DNA from: LMUY01 sp964246185
Lineage (GTDB): Bacteria; Pseudomonadota; Alphaproteobacteria; Acetobacterales; Acetobacteraceae
Reading direction: 5' to 3'
Assembly: GCA_964246185.1 (NCBI GenBank)
Contig: CAXTPP010000013.1
Span: 1-39,698, forward strand
DNA: 39,698 bases
The first letter of the stretch is position 1. Each line of letters begins with the position of its first letter. Below, in pieces: positions 24,934 through 32,932 of the stretch. The notes under the pieces were generated by a model. The model searched no databases. It saw only the letters and a program-made list of their open reading frames with translations, and was not told where the DNA came from. A program made the position numbers and the translations under genes.

Positions 24934-25506
24934 ATGGATGATGCCGCCCTCGCGCCGACCCGGCGCAGGTTGGACGTGAATGACTACTATCGGATGGCCG
25001 AAGCAGGCATCCTTGGCGAGGACGACAGGGTCGAGCTGATCGACGGGGGTTTGATCGACATGGCACCTATCGGGCAAGGCCACGCTGCCACTGTAGGCGG
25101 ATTGAACGAAACCCTTGTCTTGGCCTGCGACGGCCACGCCATCGTGTGGCCGCAAAATCCCATTCAGCTGGACCAGTGGAATGCGCCGCAGCCCGGCCTC
25201 ACCGTGCTGCGCCGCCGGGCCGATTTCTACGCCACCGGCGAGCGGCCCGGCCCTCCCGACGTGCTGTTGCTGGTCGAGGTGGCGGACAGCTCGCTCCGGT
25301 TCGACCGGACGGCGAAGCTGCCGCTCTACGCGCGGGCCGGCATCGCCGAGCTGTGGATCGTGGACATGAAGCGCCGCGTCCTCGAAGCGCACAGGACGCC
25401 CGCCGGGGACGGTTACCGCGACATGGCCACGCACCAGGCGGGCGACCAGCTCGCCCTCCTGCTGGCGCCCGAGATCGTGGTGCGACTCGACCTGATGTTC
25501 GCCTGA
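24934..25506 (+). CDS. Uma2-family putative endonuclease
   Basis: A 190-residue protein of the Uma2/DUF820 family, which has a PD-(D/E)xK nuclease-like fold; cellular roles are poorly known. Family features are the opening LDVNDYYRMAEAGILGEDDR, VELIDGGLIDMAPIGQGH, and the core PDVLLLVEVADSSLRFDR with TAKLPLYARAGIAELWIVD, which holds the Asp, Glu and Lys of the presumed active site. The start at 24934 has GGAG upstream; an ATG 12 codons earlier is less likely. It lies 63 bases after ccrM on the same strand. Uma2 proteins often occur as scattered singletons, so a link with methylation is only a possibility. Confidence 0.88.
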   Translation: MDDAALAPTRRRLDVNDYYRMAEAGILGEDDRVELIDGGLIDMAPIGQGHAATVGGLNETLVLACDGHAIVWPQNPIQLDQWNAPQPGLTVLRRRADFYATGERPGPPDVLLLVEVADSSLRFDRTAKLPLYARAGIAELWIVDMKRRVLEAHRTPAGDGYRDMATHQAGDQLALLLAPEIVVRLDLMFA

Positions 25507-25522
25507 GCTCGGCGAGCAAGAG

Positions 25523-27277
25523 TCACTGGTCCGGGTAGCTGTGCGTCTCGGCCGCGCCGCCTGGCTGCGTCACCGCGCCGAGATGCGCCGGGCCCACCAG
25601 TTGCGCGTATTTCCAGATCGCCCCGCTGTTGTAGTCCGTGCCCCGCGGTGTCCAGGCGGCCCGGCGCGCGGCCAGCTCCGCGTCGGACAGCAGCACGTCC
25701 ATCGTCCCCGCCACCGCGTCCAGCACGATGCGGTCACCGTCCCGCAGCAGCGCGATCGGGCCGCCCAGCGCCGCCTCCGGCCCTACATGGCCGACGCAGA
25801 AGCCGCGCGTTGCGCCGGAGAAGCGGCCATCGGTGATCAATGCCACCGACTCGCCCATGCCCTGGCCGTAGATGGCGCTGGTGGTGCTCAGCATCTCGCG
25901 CATCCCCGGCCCGCCGCGCGGCCCCTCGTAGCGGATGACGAACACGTCGCCGGCCTTGTAGGCGCGGGCCTGCACGGCGGCGAAGGCGTCCTCCTCGCAG
26001 TCGAAGCACAGCGCCGTGCCCTCGAATCGCTGCTTGGCCATGCCGGCCACCTTCACGATGGCGCCGTCCGGGGCGATGTTGCCGCGCAGTCCCACCACGC
26101 CGCCGGTGGGGGTGATGGGGCGGGACACCGGGTACACCACGTCCTGGTTCTCCGGGAACACCACGTCCTTTAGGTTCTCGGCCATGGTGCGGCCGGTCAC
26201 GGTCATGCAGTCGCCATGCAGCAGCCCGCCGTCCAGCAGCGCCTTCAGGATGACGGGGATGCCGCCGATCTTGTGCACGTCGAACGCCACGTACTTGCCG
26301 CCGGGCTTGAGGTCCGCGATGTATGGGGTGCGGCGGAAGATCTCCACCACGTCGTCCATGGTGAAGCGGATGCCCGCCTCGTGCGCCATCGCCGGCAGGT
26401 GCAGCCCGGCGTTGGTGCTGCCCCCGGTGGCCGCCACCACCACGGCCGCGTTGTGGAACGCCTCGCGGGTGCAGATGTCGCGCGGGCGCAGGTTGCGCTC
26501 CACCAATTGCATCACCGCCCGCCCGCTCGCCGCCGCCCAGCGGTCGCGGTCCTCGTACGGCGCCGGCGCGCCCGCCGAACCCGGCAACGCGAGCCCGATC
26601 GCCTCTGACACGGTGGCCATGGTGTTGGCGGTGAACTGGCCGCCGCACGCCCCGGCGGAGGGGCACGCGACGCATTCCAGCTCGTGCAGCTCCTCATCCG
26701 TCATGTTGCCGGCGGCGTGCTGCCCCACCGCCTCGAACACGTCCACCACCGTCACGTCCCGCCCCTGGTAGCGGCCCGGCAGGATGGAGCCGCCGTACAT
26801 GAACACGGAGGGCACGTTCAGCCGCAGCATCGCCATCATCATGCCCGGCAAGGACTTGTCGCACCCGGCCAGCCCCACCAGCGCGTCGTAGCAATGCCCG
26901 CGCATGGTCAGCTCCACGGAGTCGGCGATGCACTCGCGCGACACCAGGGAGGATTTCATGCCCTGGTGCCCCATGGCGATGCCGTCCGTCACCGTGATGG
27001 TGGTGAACTCGCGCGGGGTGCCGCCGCCCTCCGCCACGCCCGCCTTGACGGATTGGGCCTGGCGGGAGAGCGCGATGTTGCACGGCGCCGCCTCGTTCCA
27101 GCAGGTGGCGACGCCCACGAAGGGCTGGTTGATCGCGTCCTCGCCGAGGCCCATCGCGTAGTAGTACGAGCGGTGCGGCGCGCGGCCTGGCCCTTCGGTC
27201 ACGTGGCGGGATGGCAGGCGGGACTTGTCCCAGCGTTTGGTCAGCAAGGTGGCGGTCTCCGTGTTGTTCAGCCGCAA
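25523..27277 (-). CDS. ilvD: dihydroxy-acid dehydratase
   Basis: An IlvD/Edd-family enzyme of 584 residues that dehydrates 2,3-dihydroxy-3-methyl acids in isoleucine and valine synthesis. The N-terminal block RLPSRHVTEGPGRAPHRSYY is typical of the alphaproteobacterial branched-chain enzyme rather than of sugar-acid dehydratases. Iron-sulfur cysteines fit Cys66 or Cys59 (VATCWNEAAPC), Cys139 (LAGCDKSLPGMM) and Cys211 (CPSAGACGGQF). The C-terminal SGATRGFCVGHVGPEA is conserved. The apparent start is a TTG (27277) without a clear ribosome site, about 43 bases after a promoter-like sequence. It is transcribed alone; the upstream spacer is 432 bases. Confidence 0.95.
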   Translation of the reverse strand: MRLNNTETATLLTKRWDKSRLPSRHVTEGPGRAPHRSYYYAMGLGEDAINQPFVGVATCWNEAAPCNIALSRQAQSVKAGVAEGGGTPREFTTITVTDGIAMGHQGMKSSLVSRECIADSVELTMRGHCYDALVGLAGCDKSLPGMMMAMLRLNVPSVFMYGGSILPGRYQGRDVTVVDVFEAVGQHAAGNMTDEELHELECVACPSAGACGGQFTANTMATVSEAIGLALPGSAGAPAPYEDRDRWAAASGRAVMQLVERNLRPRDICTREAFHNAAVVVAATGGSTNAGLHLPAMAHEAGIRFTMDDVVEIFRRTPYIADLKPGGKYVAFDVHKIGGIPVILKALLDGGLLHGDCMTVTGRTMAENLKDVVFPENQDVVYPVSRPITPTGGVVGLRGNIAPDGAIVKVAGMAKQRFEGTALCFDCEEDAFAAVQARAYKAGDVFVIRYEGPRGGPGMREMLSTTSAIYGQGMGESVALITDGRFSGATRGFCVGHVGPEAALGGPIALLRDGDRIVLDAVAGTMDVLLSDAELAARRAAWTPRGTDYNSGAIWKYAQLVGPAHLGAVTQPGGAAETHSYPDQ

Positions 27278-27326
27278 GCGGCAAAGCGCCGGGTGCTGGG
27301 CGCAGGGTTTCGGTCACTGCCGCCTG

Positions 27327-27355
27327 TATATCGGCCCCGTCCGGTTTAGGGGCAA
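27327..27355 (-). promoter_or_regulatory. sigma70-like promoter of ilvD
   Basis: On the minus strand TTGCCC (27355-27350) and GATATA (27332-27327) are separated by 17 bases. Transcription would begin about 45 bases before the ilvD start. This is a match by eye only, in a GC-rich background. Confidence 0.35.
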
Positions 27356-27709
27356 CATGCAGGACGTGGTTGCCTGACAGTCGTCATTGCCGAAGCTGTT
27401 TGTCCGGCAGGACGGACGTTGAAGCTGCCTGGCCGAGGGGGGGGAACCTACCATGAACTCATAGGGAATCTCGGAGGACGGTCAACGAAAGCCGGGTCCA
27501 CCAAGGACGCCAGGCGCACGGCCATTTCGGCAACGGGACCAGACCCAGGAACGACAGCGGCGCGGCCGGGGCGGACGGCCCGTTCCGCCCCGCCAACGCC
27601 AGCCAGCGGATCGACTACGCGGGATCCAGCCTCATCATGCACGCGCCCCACACGTCCTGATGCTCCCGTCGTATGCTGCTGGTTGTGAGTCGAAGCCTAG
27701 AAAACGCCA
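27356..27709. other. non-coding spacer between ilvD and the TetR gene
   Basis: I see no supported gene here. It contains an 8-G tract at 27437-27444. A stop-free plus-strand frame runs from just after 27455 to a TGA at 27660 and ends in the protein-like sequence RIDYAGSSLIMHAPHTS, but it has no start codon. This may be the remnant of a lost gene or chance. Other open frames in the spacer are low-complexity Arg/Ala/Pro and not convincing. Confidence 0.4.
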
Positions 27710-28309
27710 CTACTGCCCCGGATGATGACCACTGGTCAGCGTTGCCTCGACCAGCCCATCGATGTCGGCATCCGCTATCCTGTCCGTCACCGGTCCGAGC
27801 CGTCCATCGATAAGCAGCATCGACAGGCCATGCGCCAGTGACCAACGCGCCGTCGTCATGGCAAGGTTTGCCATATTGGACGTTCCGGATTTGGATCCGA
27901 CTTGCTGCTCCGTAAGCAGGGCGAACGCCTCGGCGCCCGCCGTAGCCAACGTCGGACGCGACCAATCCAGCCGCTCCGAGCGGAACATCAGCAGGAACAG
28001 CCCGGGGCTGGCACGTGCAAATCGGACATAGCCGCGGCCGAGTCCCACCAGACGCGCCTGCGCGTCGAGGCCGGGCACTCCAGCTTCGGCCCGCATGCAT
28101 TCACGGAAGCGGACGAAACCGGATGCCGCCAATTCGCTCAGCAAGCCTGAAATGTCGCCGAAATGGTGGGCGGGCGCAGCGTGCGACACACCGGCTTCCC
28201 GGGCCGCTGCGCGCAGGGTCAAGGCTCCTATGCCGTCCCGCTCAAGGATCGACTCTGCCGCAGCAAGCAGGGCCTCACGCAGCGCGCCGTGGTGATAGGG
28301 CCGGATCAT
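27710..28309 (-). CDS. TetR/AcrR-family transcriptional regulator
   Basis: A 199-residue regulator. The N-terminal helix-turn-helix is visible at about residues 10-55 (YHHGALREALLAAAESILER, TLRAAAREAGVSHAAPAHHF), with FGD in the position usual for TetR proteins. The C-terminal ligand domain (GYVRFARASPGLFLLMF, then a helix with ARWSLAHGLSMLLIDG) resembles the WHG-type TetR subgroup. It is divergent from the carotenoid oxygenase gene, with 89 bases between the two starts, so repression of that gene and of itself is a natural guess. The ligand is unknown. Confidence 0.9.
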   Translation of the reverse strand: MIRPYHHGALREALLAAAESILERDGIGALTLRAAAREAGVSHAAPAHHFGDISGLLSELAASGFVRFRECMRAEAGVPGLDAQARLVGLGRGYVRFARASPGLFLLMFRSERLDWSRPTLATAGAEAFALLTEQQVGSKSGTSNMANLAMTTARWSLAHGLSMLLIDGRLGPVTDRIADADIDGLVEATLTSGHHPGQ

Positions 28310-28370
28310 GCCTGAACTTTACAGCGGTAAGATATTGCTTGACCAGAGCCGCGGCGCCTCCCAGAGTATC

Positions 28371-28383
28371 TTGACACTGACAA
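28371..28383. promoter_or_regulatory. imperfect palindrome, possible TetR operator
   Basis: TTGACA-C-TGACAA, with five of six positions symmetrical, lies in the divergent spacer 15 bases upstream of the oxygenase ATG and next to its AGGAG ribosome site (28387-28391). Its position would let a bound repressor block the oxygenase. Evidence is sequence symmetry and location only. Confidence 0.3.
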
Positions 28384-28398
28384 AATAGGAGAGCCGTC

Positions 28399-29769
28399 AT
28401 GCCGGATAACCTGGATGGGAACTTTGCGCCGCTGACCACTGAAACCGAGGTGTTCGACTTGCCGGTCGTCGGCGAGCTTCCGGCCGCCTTGCACGGCGCG
28501 TTGCTGCGAAATGGCCCCAACCCCCAGTTTCCGAGCAGCCACCCGGGCGCGCACTGGTTCGCGGGCGACGGCATGCTGCATGCCGTGCGCATCGGTGACA
28601 GTCGCGCGTCCTACAGCAACCGCTGGGTCCGGACGCCCAAGTTCCTTGCCGAGCGGGCAGCCGGACGCTCGCTGATCGCCGGTTATGCCGGGCCGATCGA
28701 CGCAGCGGCGCCAGACGTTGGTTACGCCGGCGGCGTTGCGAACACCAACATCGTCTGGCATGGCGGTCGTCTCTTGGCGCTGGAGGAAACCCATTTGCCG
28801 GTTGAGCTCGACCCAGCGACCCTGGCCACGATCGGTTGCTGCGATTTCGGTGGGGCGCTGAACGGCCCCTTCACCGCCCATCCCAAGATCGACCCTGTCA
28901 CCGGCGAGATGCTGTTCTTCGGCTACCATGTCGACGCCCCACGCGGCCCAGGCCTGTACTGGGGCATCGTCGATGCTGCCGGGCGTTTGTCCCGCTTGGA
29001 ACACTTTGCCGCACCCTATGCGAGCATGGTGCATGATTTCATCGTCACCGCCGAACACATCGTGTTCCCCATCCTTCCGCTCACCGCGAGTCTTGCGCGC
29101 GCCCAGGCCGGGCAATCGCCTTATCTGTGGGAACCAGATGCCGGAGCCTTCGTCGGCGTCATGCGCCGCGACAAGGGGGCCGCAAGCCTGCGTTGGCACC
29201 GAGGAGAGGCCTGCTACGTTTTCCATGTGATGAACGCCTGGGAGGAGGGCGGGACGCTCGTCGCCGACGTCATGCAATACGAGGCGCCTCCGCTGTTCCC
29301 CCACGCCGAGGGCACTGCGCCACCTATGCGCCAGGGAGCGCAGCCCGTTCGGTGGACGTTCGATCTGTCCGGCATGACAGATCGCTTCACCGCCACGGTG
29401 CTGGACGACATCGAGGGTGAGTTCCCGCGCATTGATGACCGCCTGGCCGGCCGGCGCAACCGGCACGGTTGGCTAGCCGCCAACCCGAGCGACCAAGGCG
29501 GCGCAGCCATCGCGCACCTCGACCTGGCGCATGGCGCGCGCCGTCTGTGGTCGCTGCCGGAGGGGGACGGGGTGTCCGAGCCCGTGTTCGTCCCGCGCGG
29601 CGACGAGGAGGGCGACGGCTGGCTGCTCGCCATTGCGTGGCGCGCCCGGGAGGCGGCGAGCGACTTGGTCGTGCTCGATGCCCGCTCGGTGGCCGACGGT
29701 CCGGTCGCACGTGTGCGGCTGCCCAACCGGGTGCCTTTCGGCTTCCATGGCAATTGGATAGCTGCCTGA
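28399..29769 (+). CDS. carotenoid oxygenase family protein (carotenoid/stilbene cleavage)
   Basis: A 456-residue non-haem iron oxygenase that splits a C=C bond in carotenoids, apocarotenoids or stilbenes. The four iron-binding histidines can be placed: His161 (FTAHPKIDP), His212 (SMVHDFIVT), His276 (YVFHVMNAWEEGG) and His450 (GFHGNW). The opening GALLRNGPNPQF and HWFAGDGMLHAVRI are family hallmarks. AGGAG lies seven bases before the ATG. No signal peptide is seen, so it is likely cytosolic or membrane-associated. The gene is divergent from a TetR regulator. No carotenoid synthesis genes are in the window, so the substrate (carotenoid or lignin-derived stilbene) cannot be decided. Confidence 0.93.
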   Translation: MPDNLDGNFAPLTTETEVFDLPVVGELPAALHGALLRNGPNPQFPSSHPGAHWFAGDGMLHAVRIGDSRASYSNRWVRTPKFLAERAAGRSLIAGYAGPIDAAAPDVGYAGGVANTNIVWHGGRLLALEETHLPVELDPATLATIGCCDFGGALNGPFTAHPKIDPVTGEMLFFGYHVDAPRGPGLYWGIVDAAGRLSRLEHFAAPYASMVHDFIVTAEHIVFPILPLTASLARAQAGQSPYLWEPDAGAFVGVMRRDKGAASLRWHRGEACYVFHVMNAWEEGGTLVADVMQYEAPPLFPHAEGTAPPMRQGAQPVRWTFDLSGMTDRFTATVLDDIEGEFPRIDDRLAGRRNRHGWLAANPSDQGGAAIAHLDLAHGARRLWSLPEGDGVSEPVFVPRGDEEGDGWLLAIAWRAREAASDLVVLDARSVADGPVARVRLPNRVPFGFHGNWIAA

Positions 29770-29800
29770 TCGAGGCAGGTTGCTGCCACCTGTGATGCGA

Positions 29801-30094
29801 TCAGGGATGGGCAGGACCTGAACGACGGCCAGGCCCGGTGAGATCAAGGGTAGCAAGCACTTGGATAAGACGAGCTTTCGACACAGGAGGAATGTTCCTC
29901 CTGTGCGTTCGCCCAGCCTCAAGACGACGACTCACTGCACGGGAAATGCGGAAGAACCAGTTTTCCATCGGTGGCGACACCAGAGGCCGCAGCAGCTCGT
30001 GTGCGAGAGCATCGTCCATCAGCAGGCTACCCACCATGAATGTCGGTGTCGCATGTATCGGTGCTGAGAAATCAAGGTTCCGGTGAACGATCAT
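29801..30094 (-). CDS. orphan ORF of 97 residues, function unknown
   Basis: An open frame beginning MIVHRNLDFSAPIHATPT with a largely amphipathic, Arg- and Leu-rich body (DDALAHELLRPLVSPPMENW, then FFRISRAVSRRLEAGR). By my hand count about 55% of its codons end in G or C, far below the neighbours. I do not recognise it. No clear ribosome site precedes the ATG, which lies inside a 12-base palindrome. A second, perfect 24-base palindrome falls within the frame. It follows valS on the same strand after 74 bases. It could be a real foreign gene, a fragment of a longer lost gene, or chance. The surrounding 29770-30168 has no other supported gene. Confidence 0.3.
   Translation of the reverse strand: MIVHRNLDFSAPIHATPTFMVGSLLMDDALAHELLRPLVSPPMENWFFRISRAVSRRLEAGRTHRRNIPPVSKARLIQVLATLDLTGPGRRSGPAHP
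29882..29905. repeat. perfect 24-base palindrome
   Basis: CACAGGAGGAA (29882-29892) and TTCCTCCTGTG (29895-29905) are exact reverse complements around a TG centre. Both strands contain AGGAGG. It lies inside the orphan ORF. A tight operator or cruciform is possible; the two-base loop makes an ordinary RNA hairpin less favourable. Confidence 0.7.
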
Positions 30095-30101
30095 ATATGA
30101 T
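30090..30101. repeat. perfect 12-base A/T-rich palindrome
   Basis: ATCATATATGAT is its own reverse complement and contains the ATG of the orphan minus-strand ORF. A/T-rich symmetry of this kind is rare in the surrounding GC-rich DNA and could be a protein-binding site. Confidence 0.5.
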
Positions 30102-30168
30102 GGGCTGCGCCGCAGATGGCATAGGCGTCGCTCCCGCAGCGTGAAAGCCGCGCAGCCCGGCAAGACGG

Positions 30169-32838
30169 TTACTCGATCCGCCTCAACGCCGCCTCCAGCC
30201 GAACGATCTCCCCCCGGAAAGCCATCAACCGCTCCCGGTTCTCCGCCACCACCTCCGGCTTGGCGCGCGCCACGAAGTCCGCCTGCGCCAGCTTGCTTTC
30301 CACCTTGCCCGCCTCCGCCCGCGCCTTGGCCAGGTCCCGCTCCAGCCGCGTTCGCTCGGCCGCCAGGTCGATCAGCCCTTCCAGCGGCAGCACCACCACC
30401 GCCTCGTCCAGCCCCACCTGCGCGCTGTTGCGCGGCGGCTCGCCGGCCAGCGCCTGCACCTCGCTCGCGCGCGCCATGCGGCCGATCACCTCGGACCAGC
30501 GGGCGGCGCGGGCCATCGTCTCCGGCGCGGCATCCTTCAGCAGCAGCGGCGCCAGCACCGAGGGCGGCACGTTCATCTCCGAGCGCACCGCACGCACCTC
30601 GCCCACCAGCCGCACCAGCCAGCCCAGCTCCGCCCGCGCCGCCTCCGCACCCGGCGTCGCCACCGGCTCCGGCCAAGGCGCGCGGATCAGGCCGGCCGCC
30701 TCGCCGAAGCCGAACTCGCCCCACAGCGTGGCGGTGACGAACGGCATCACCGGGTGCAGCAGCCGCAGCAGCATGCCCAGCACGTGGGCGGCGGCGGCGC
30801 GCAGCTCGGCGTCGGCGGCAAGGGACGGCTTGGCGAACTCCAGGAACCAGTCGCAGAACACGTTCCAGGCGAAGCGGGTGCAGGCGCCGGCATACTCGTC
30901 GAAACGGAACGCCTCCAGCGCGGCATTCGCCTCCGCCACTGCCGCGCCCGCCGCGTCCAGCACCCAGCGGGCGAGCGGGCCTTGCACGGCAGCCGGGTCG
31001 AACGCCGGGTCAGGACGCACGCCGTTCAGCTCGCAAAGGCGGGCGGCGTTCCACAGCTTGGTGACGAAGCGGCGGGCCTCCTCCACCCGCGCCGGGCCGA
31101 GCTTGATGTCGCGCCCCGGGCCGGTCAGGGCGCAGATGGCGAAGCGCAGCGCGTCGGCGCCGTACTGGTCGATCATGGGCAGCGGGTCAATCACGTTGCC
31201 CTTGGACTTGCTCATCTTCTGGCCGCGCTCGTCGCGCACCAAGCCGTGGATGCAGACGGTGCGGAACGGCGCCTCGCCCATGAAGTGCAGCCCCATCATC
31301 ATCATCCGGGCGACCCAGAAGAAGATGATGTCGAAGCTGGTGACCAGCACGTCGCCCGGGTAGTAGCGCGCCACGTCGGCGTTGCGCTCCGGCCAGCCCA
31401 GGGTGGAGAACGGCCACAGGGCGGAGCTGAACCAGGTGTCCAGCACGTCCTCGTCCTGCGTGAGCAGCTCGTCCCGGCCGTAGTGCGCGCGGGCCGCTGC
31501 CGCCGCCTCGGCTTCGGTGTGCGCTACGAAGACTGCGCCGTCGGCGCCGTACCAGGCGGGGATGCGGTGGCCCCACCACAGCTGGCGGCTGATGCACCAG
31601 GGCTGGATGTCGCGCATCCAGGCGAAGAACGTGTTCTCCCATGCCTTGGGCACGAACTGGGTCCGGCCGCTCTCGACGGCGGCGATGGCCGGAGCCGCAA
31701 GCGTCTTGGCATCGGCGTACCACTGGGTCGTGAGAAGCGGCTCGATCACCGCGTCGGACCGGTCGCCGTGGGGCACCTGGTGGGTGTGCGGCTCGGCCGA
31801 CACCAGCAGCTCCAGCCTTTCCAGCTCAGCCACGATCGCCTTGCGGGCGGCGAAGCGGTCCTGCCCGGCAAGTGCGGACGTCCAGGCCGGGTCGGCGATG
31901 CCGGGCGACGTCGCCAGCTCCAGCTCCGCCAGCGTCACCCGGCCCTCGCGGTCGAGCACGGACGGCATCGGCAGGCCGTGCCGGCGGCCCACGGCGAAGT
32001 CGTTGAAATCGTGCGCCGGAGTGATCTTGACCGCGCCGGTGCCCTTCTCCGGGTCCGAATACTCGTCGGCGATGATGGGAATACGGCGGCCCGCCAGAGG
32101 GACGATGGCGTGCCGGCCTACCAGGCCAGCGAAGCGCGCGTCGGTCGGATGCACGGCGATGGCGGTGTCGCCCAGCAGCGTCTCCGGCCGGGTGGTGGCG
32201 ACGGTGATCCCTTCCTCCGTTCCCTCCACCGGGTAGCGGATCGACCACAAAGTGCCTTTCACCTCGCGGCTCTCGACCTCCAGGTCCGAGATGGCTGTCT
32301 GGAACTTCGGGTCCCAGTTCACCAGCCGGCGGTCGCGGTAGATCAGGCCCTGGCGGTGCAGGGTGACGAACACTTCTCGTACAGCGTCCGACAGCCCGGC
32401 ATCCATGGTGAAACGCTCGCGCGCCCAATCCAGGGACGAGCCGAGCCGGCGCAGCTGCCCGGTGATGGCGCCGCCGGACTCCGCCTTCCAGGCCCAGGCC
32501 CGGCGCAGGAACTCCTCACGGCCCAGCGCCTTGCGGGTGGTGCCCTCGGCGGCCAGCTGGCGCTCCACCACCATTTGGGTCGCGATCCCGGCGTGGTCGG
32601 TGCCGGGTTGCCACAGCGCGTCCCGCCCCTGCATCCGCCGCCAGCGGACCAGCACGTCCTGCAGCGTGTTGTCCAGCGCGTGGCCGACATGCAGCACGCC
32701 GGTGACGTTCGGCGGCGGGATCATGATGGTGAACGGCTGTGCGTTGCTGCCCGGCTGGGCCGCGAACGCGCCGCTTTGCTCCCAGGCCTGGTAGAGCTTG
32801 GCTTCGGCGGCGGCGGGGTCGAATGACTTGTCCAGCAT
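30169..32838 (-). CDS. valS: valyl-tRNA synthetase
   Basis: A class I aminoacyl-tRNA synthetase of 889 residues that charges tRNA-Val. The HIGH-type motif is HVGH at residues 50-53, after PPPNVTGVL. The KMSKS motif is at residues 541-545 (GQKMSKSKGNVIDPL). The CP1 editing domain (TTRPETLLGDTAIAVHP) lies between them. The C-terminus ends in a coiled coil of heptads (LAAERTRLERDLAKARAEAG). The start MLDKSFDPAAAEAKLYQAWE is standard. It is the last gene of the pcm, tolC, popZ, valS run, 94 bases after popZ. Confidence 0.98.
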   Translation of the reverse strand: MLDKSFDPAAAEAKLYQAWEQSGAFAAQPGSNAQPFTIMIPPPNVTGVLHVGHALDNTLQDVLVRWRRMQGRDALWQPGTDHAGIATQMVVERQLAAEGTTRKALGREEFLRRAWAWKAESGGAITGQLRRLGSSLDWARERFTMDAGLSDAVREVFVTLHRQGLIYRDRRLVNWDPKFQTAISDLEVESREVKGTLWSIRYPVEGTEEGITVATTRPETLLGDTAIAVHPTDARFAGLVGRHAIVPLAGRRIPIIADEYSDPEKGTGAVKITPAHDFNDFAVGRRHGLPMPSVLDREGRVTLAELELATSPGIADPAWTSALAGQDRFAARKAIVAELERLELLVSAEPHTHQVPHGDRSDAVIEPLLTTQWYADAKTLAAPAIAAVESGRTQFVPKAWENTFFAWMRDIQPWCISRQLWWGHRIPAWYGADGAVFVAHTEAEAAAAARAHYGRDELLTQDEDVLDTWFSSALWPFSTLGWPERNADVARYYPGDVLVTSFDIIFFWVARMMMMGLHFMGEAPFRTVCIHGLVRDERGQKMSKSKGNVIDPLPMIDQYGADALRFAICALTGPGRDIKLGPARVEEARRFVTKLWNAARLCELNGVRPDPAFDPAAVQGPLARWVLDAAGAAVAEANAALEAFRFDEYAGACTRFAWNVFCDWFLEFAKPSLAADAELRAAAAHVLGMLLRLLHPVMPFVTATLWGEFGFGEAAGLIRAPWPEPVATPGAEAARAELGWLVRLVGEVRAVRSEMNVPPSVLAPLLLKDAAPETMARAARWSEVIGRMARASEVQALAGEPPRNSAQVGLDEAVVVLPLEGLIDLAAERTRLERDLAKARAEAGKVESKLAQADFVARAKPEVVAENRERLMAFRGEIVRLEAALRRIE

Positions 32839-32932
32839 AGGCGGGTCCTAGAGCGTACAGCCCCGGCAGCAAAATGAGGCTCTGCCCCATGCCCGCCAAA
32901 GGACAGTCATGCTTCGGCAAGGCATGGGAAGG

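Noticed and set aside
24898..25506. ccrM plus Uma2 as a restriction-modification system.
   Set aside because: CcrM is a well-known solitary methylase and Uma2 is not an established restriction partner; kept only as a low-interest observation.
27278..27355. Possible attenuator or riboswitch before ilvD.
   Set aside because: No leader peptide rich in Ile, Val or Leu and no terminator/antiterminator pair was visible; only a promoter-like match was kept.
27448..27651. 67-codon minus-strand frame in the ilvD-TetR spacer.
   Set aside because: Low complexity, no ribosome site, no recognisable similarity.
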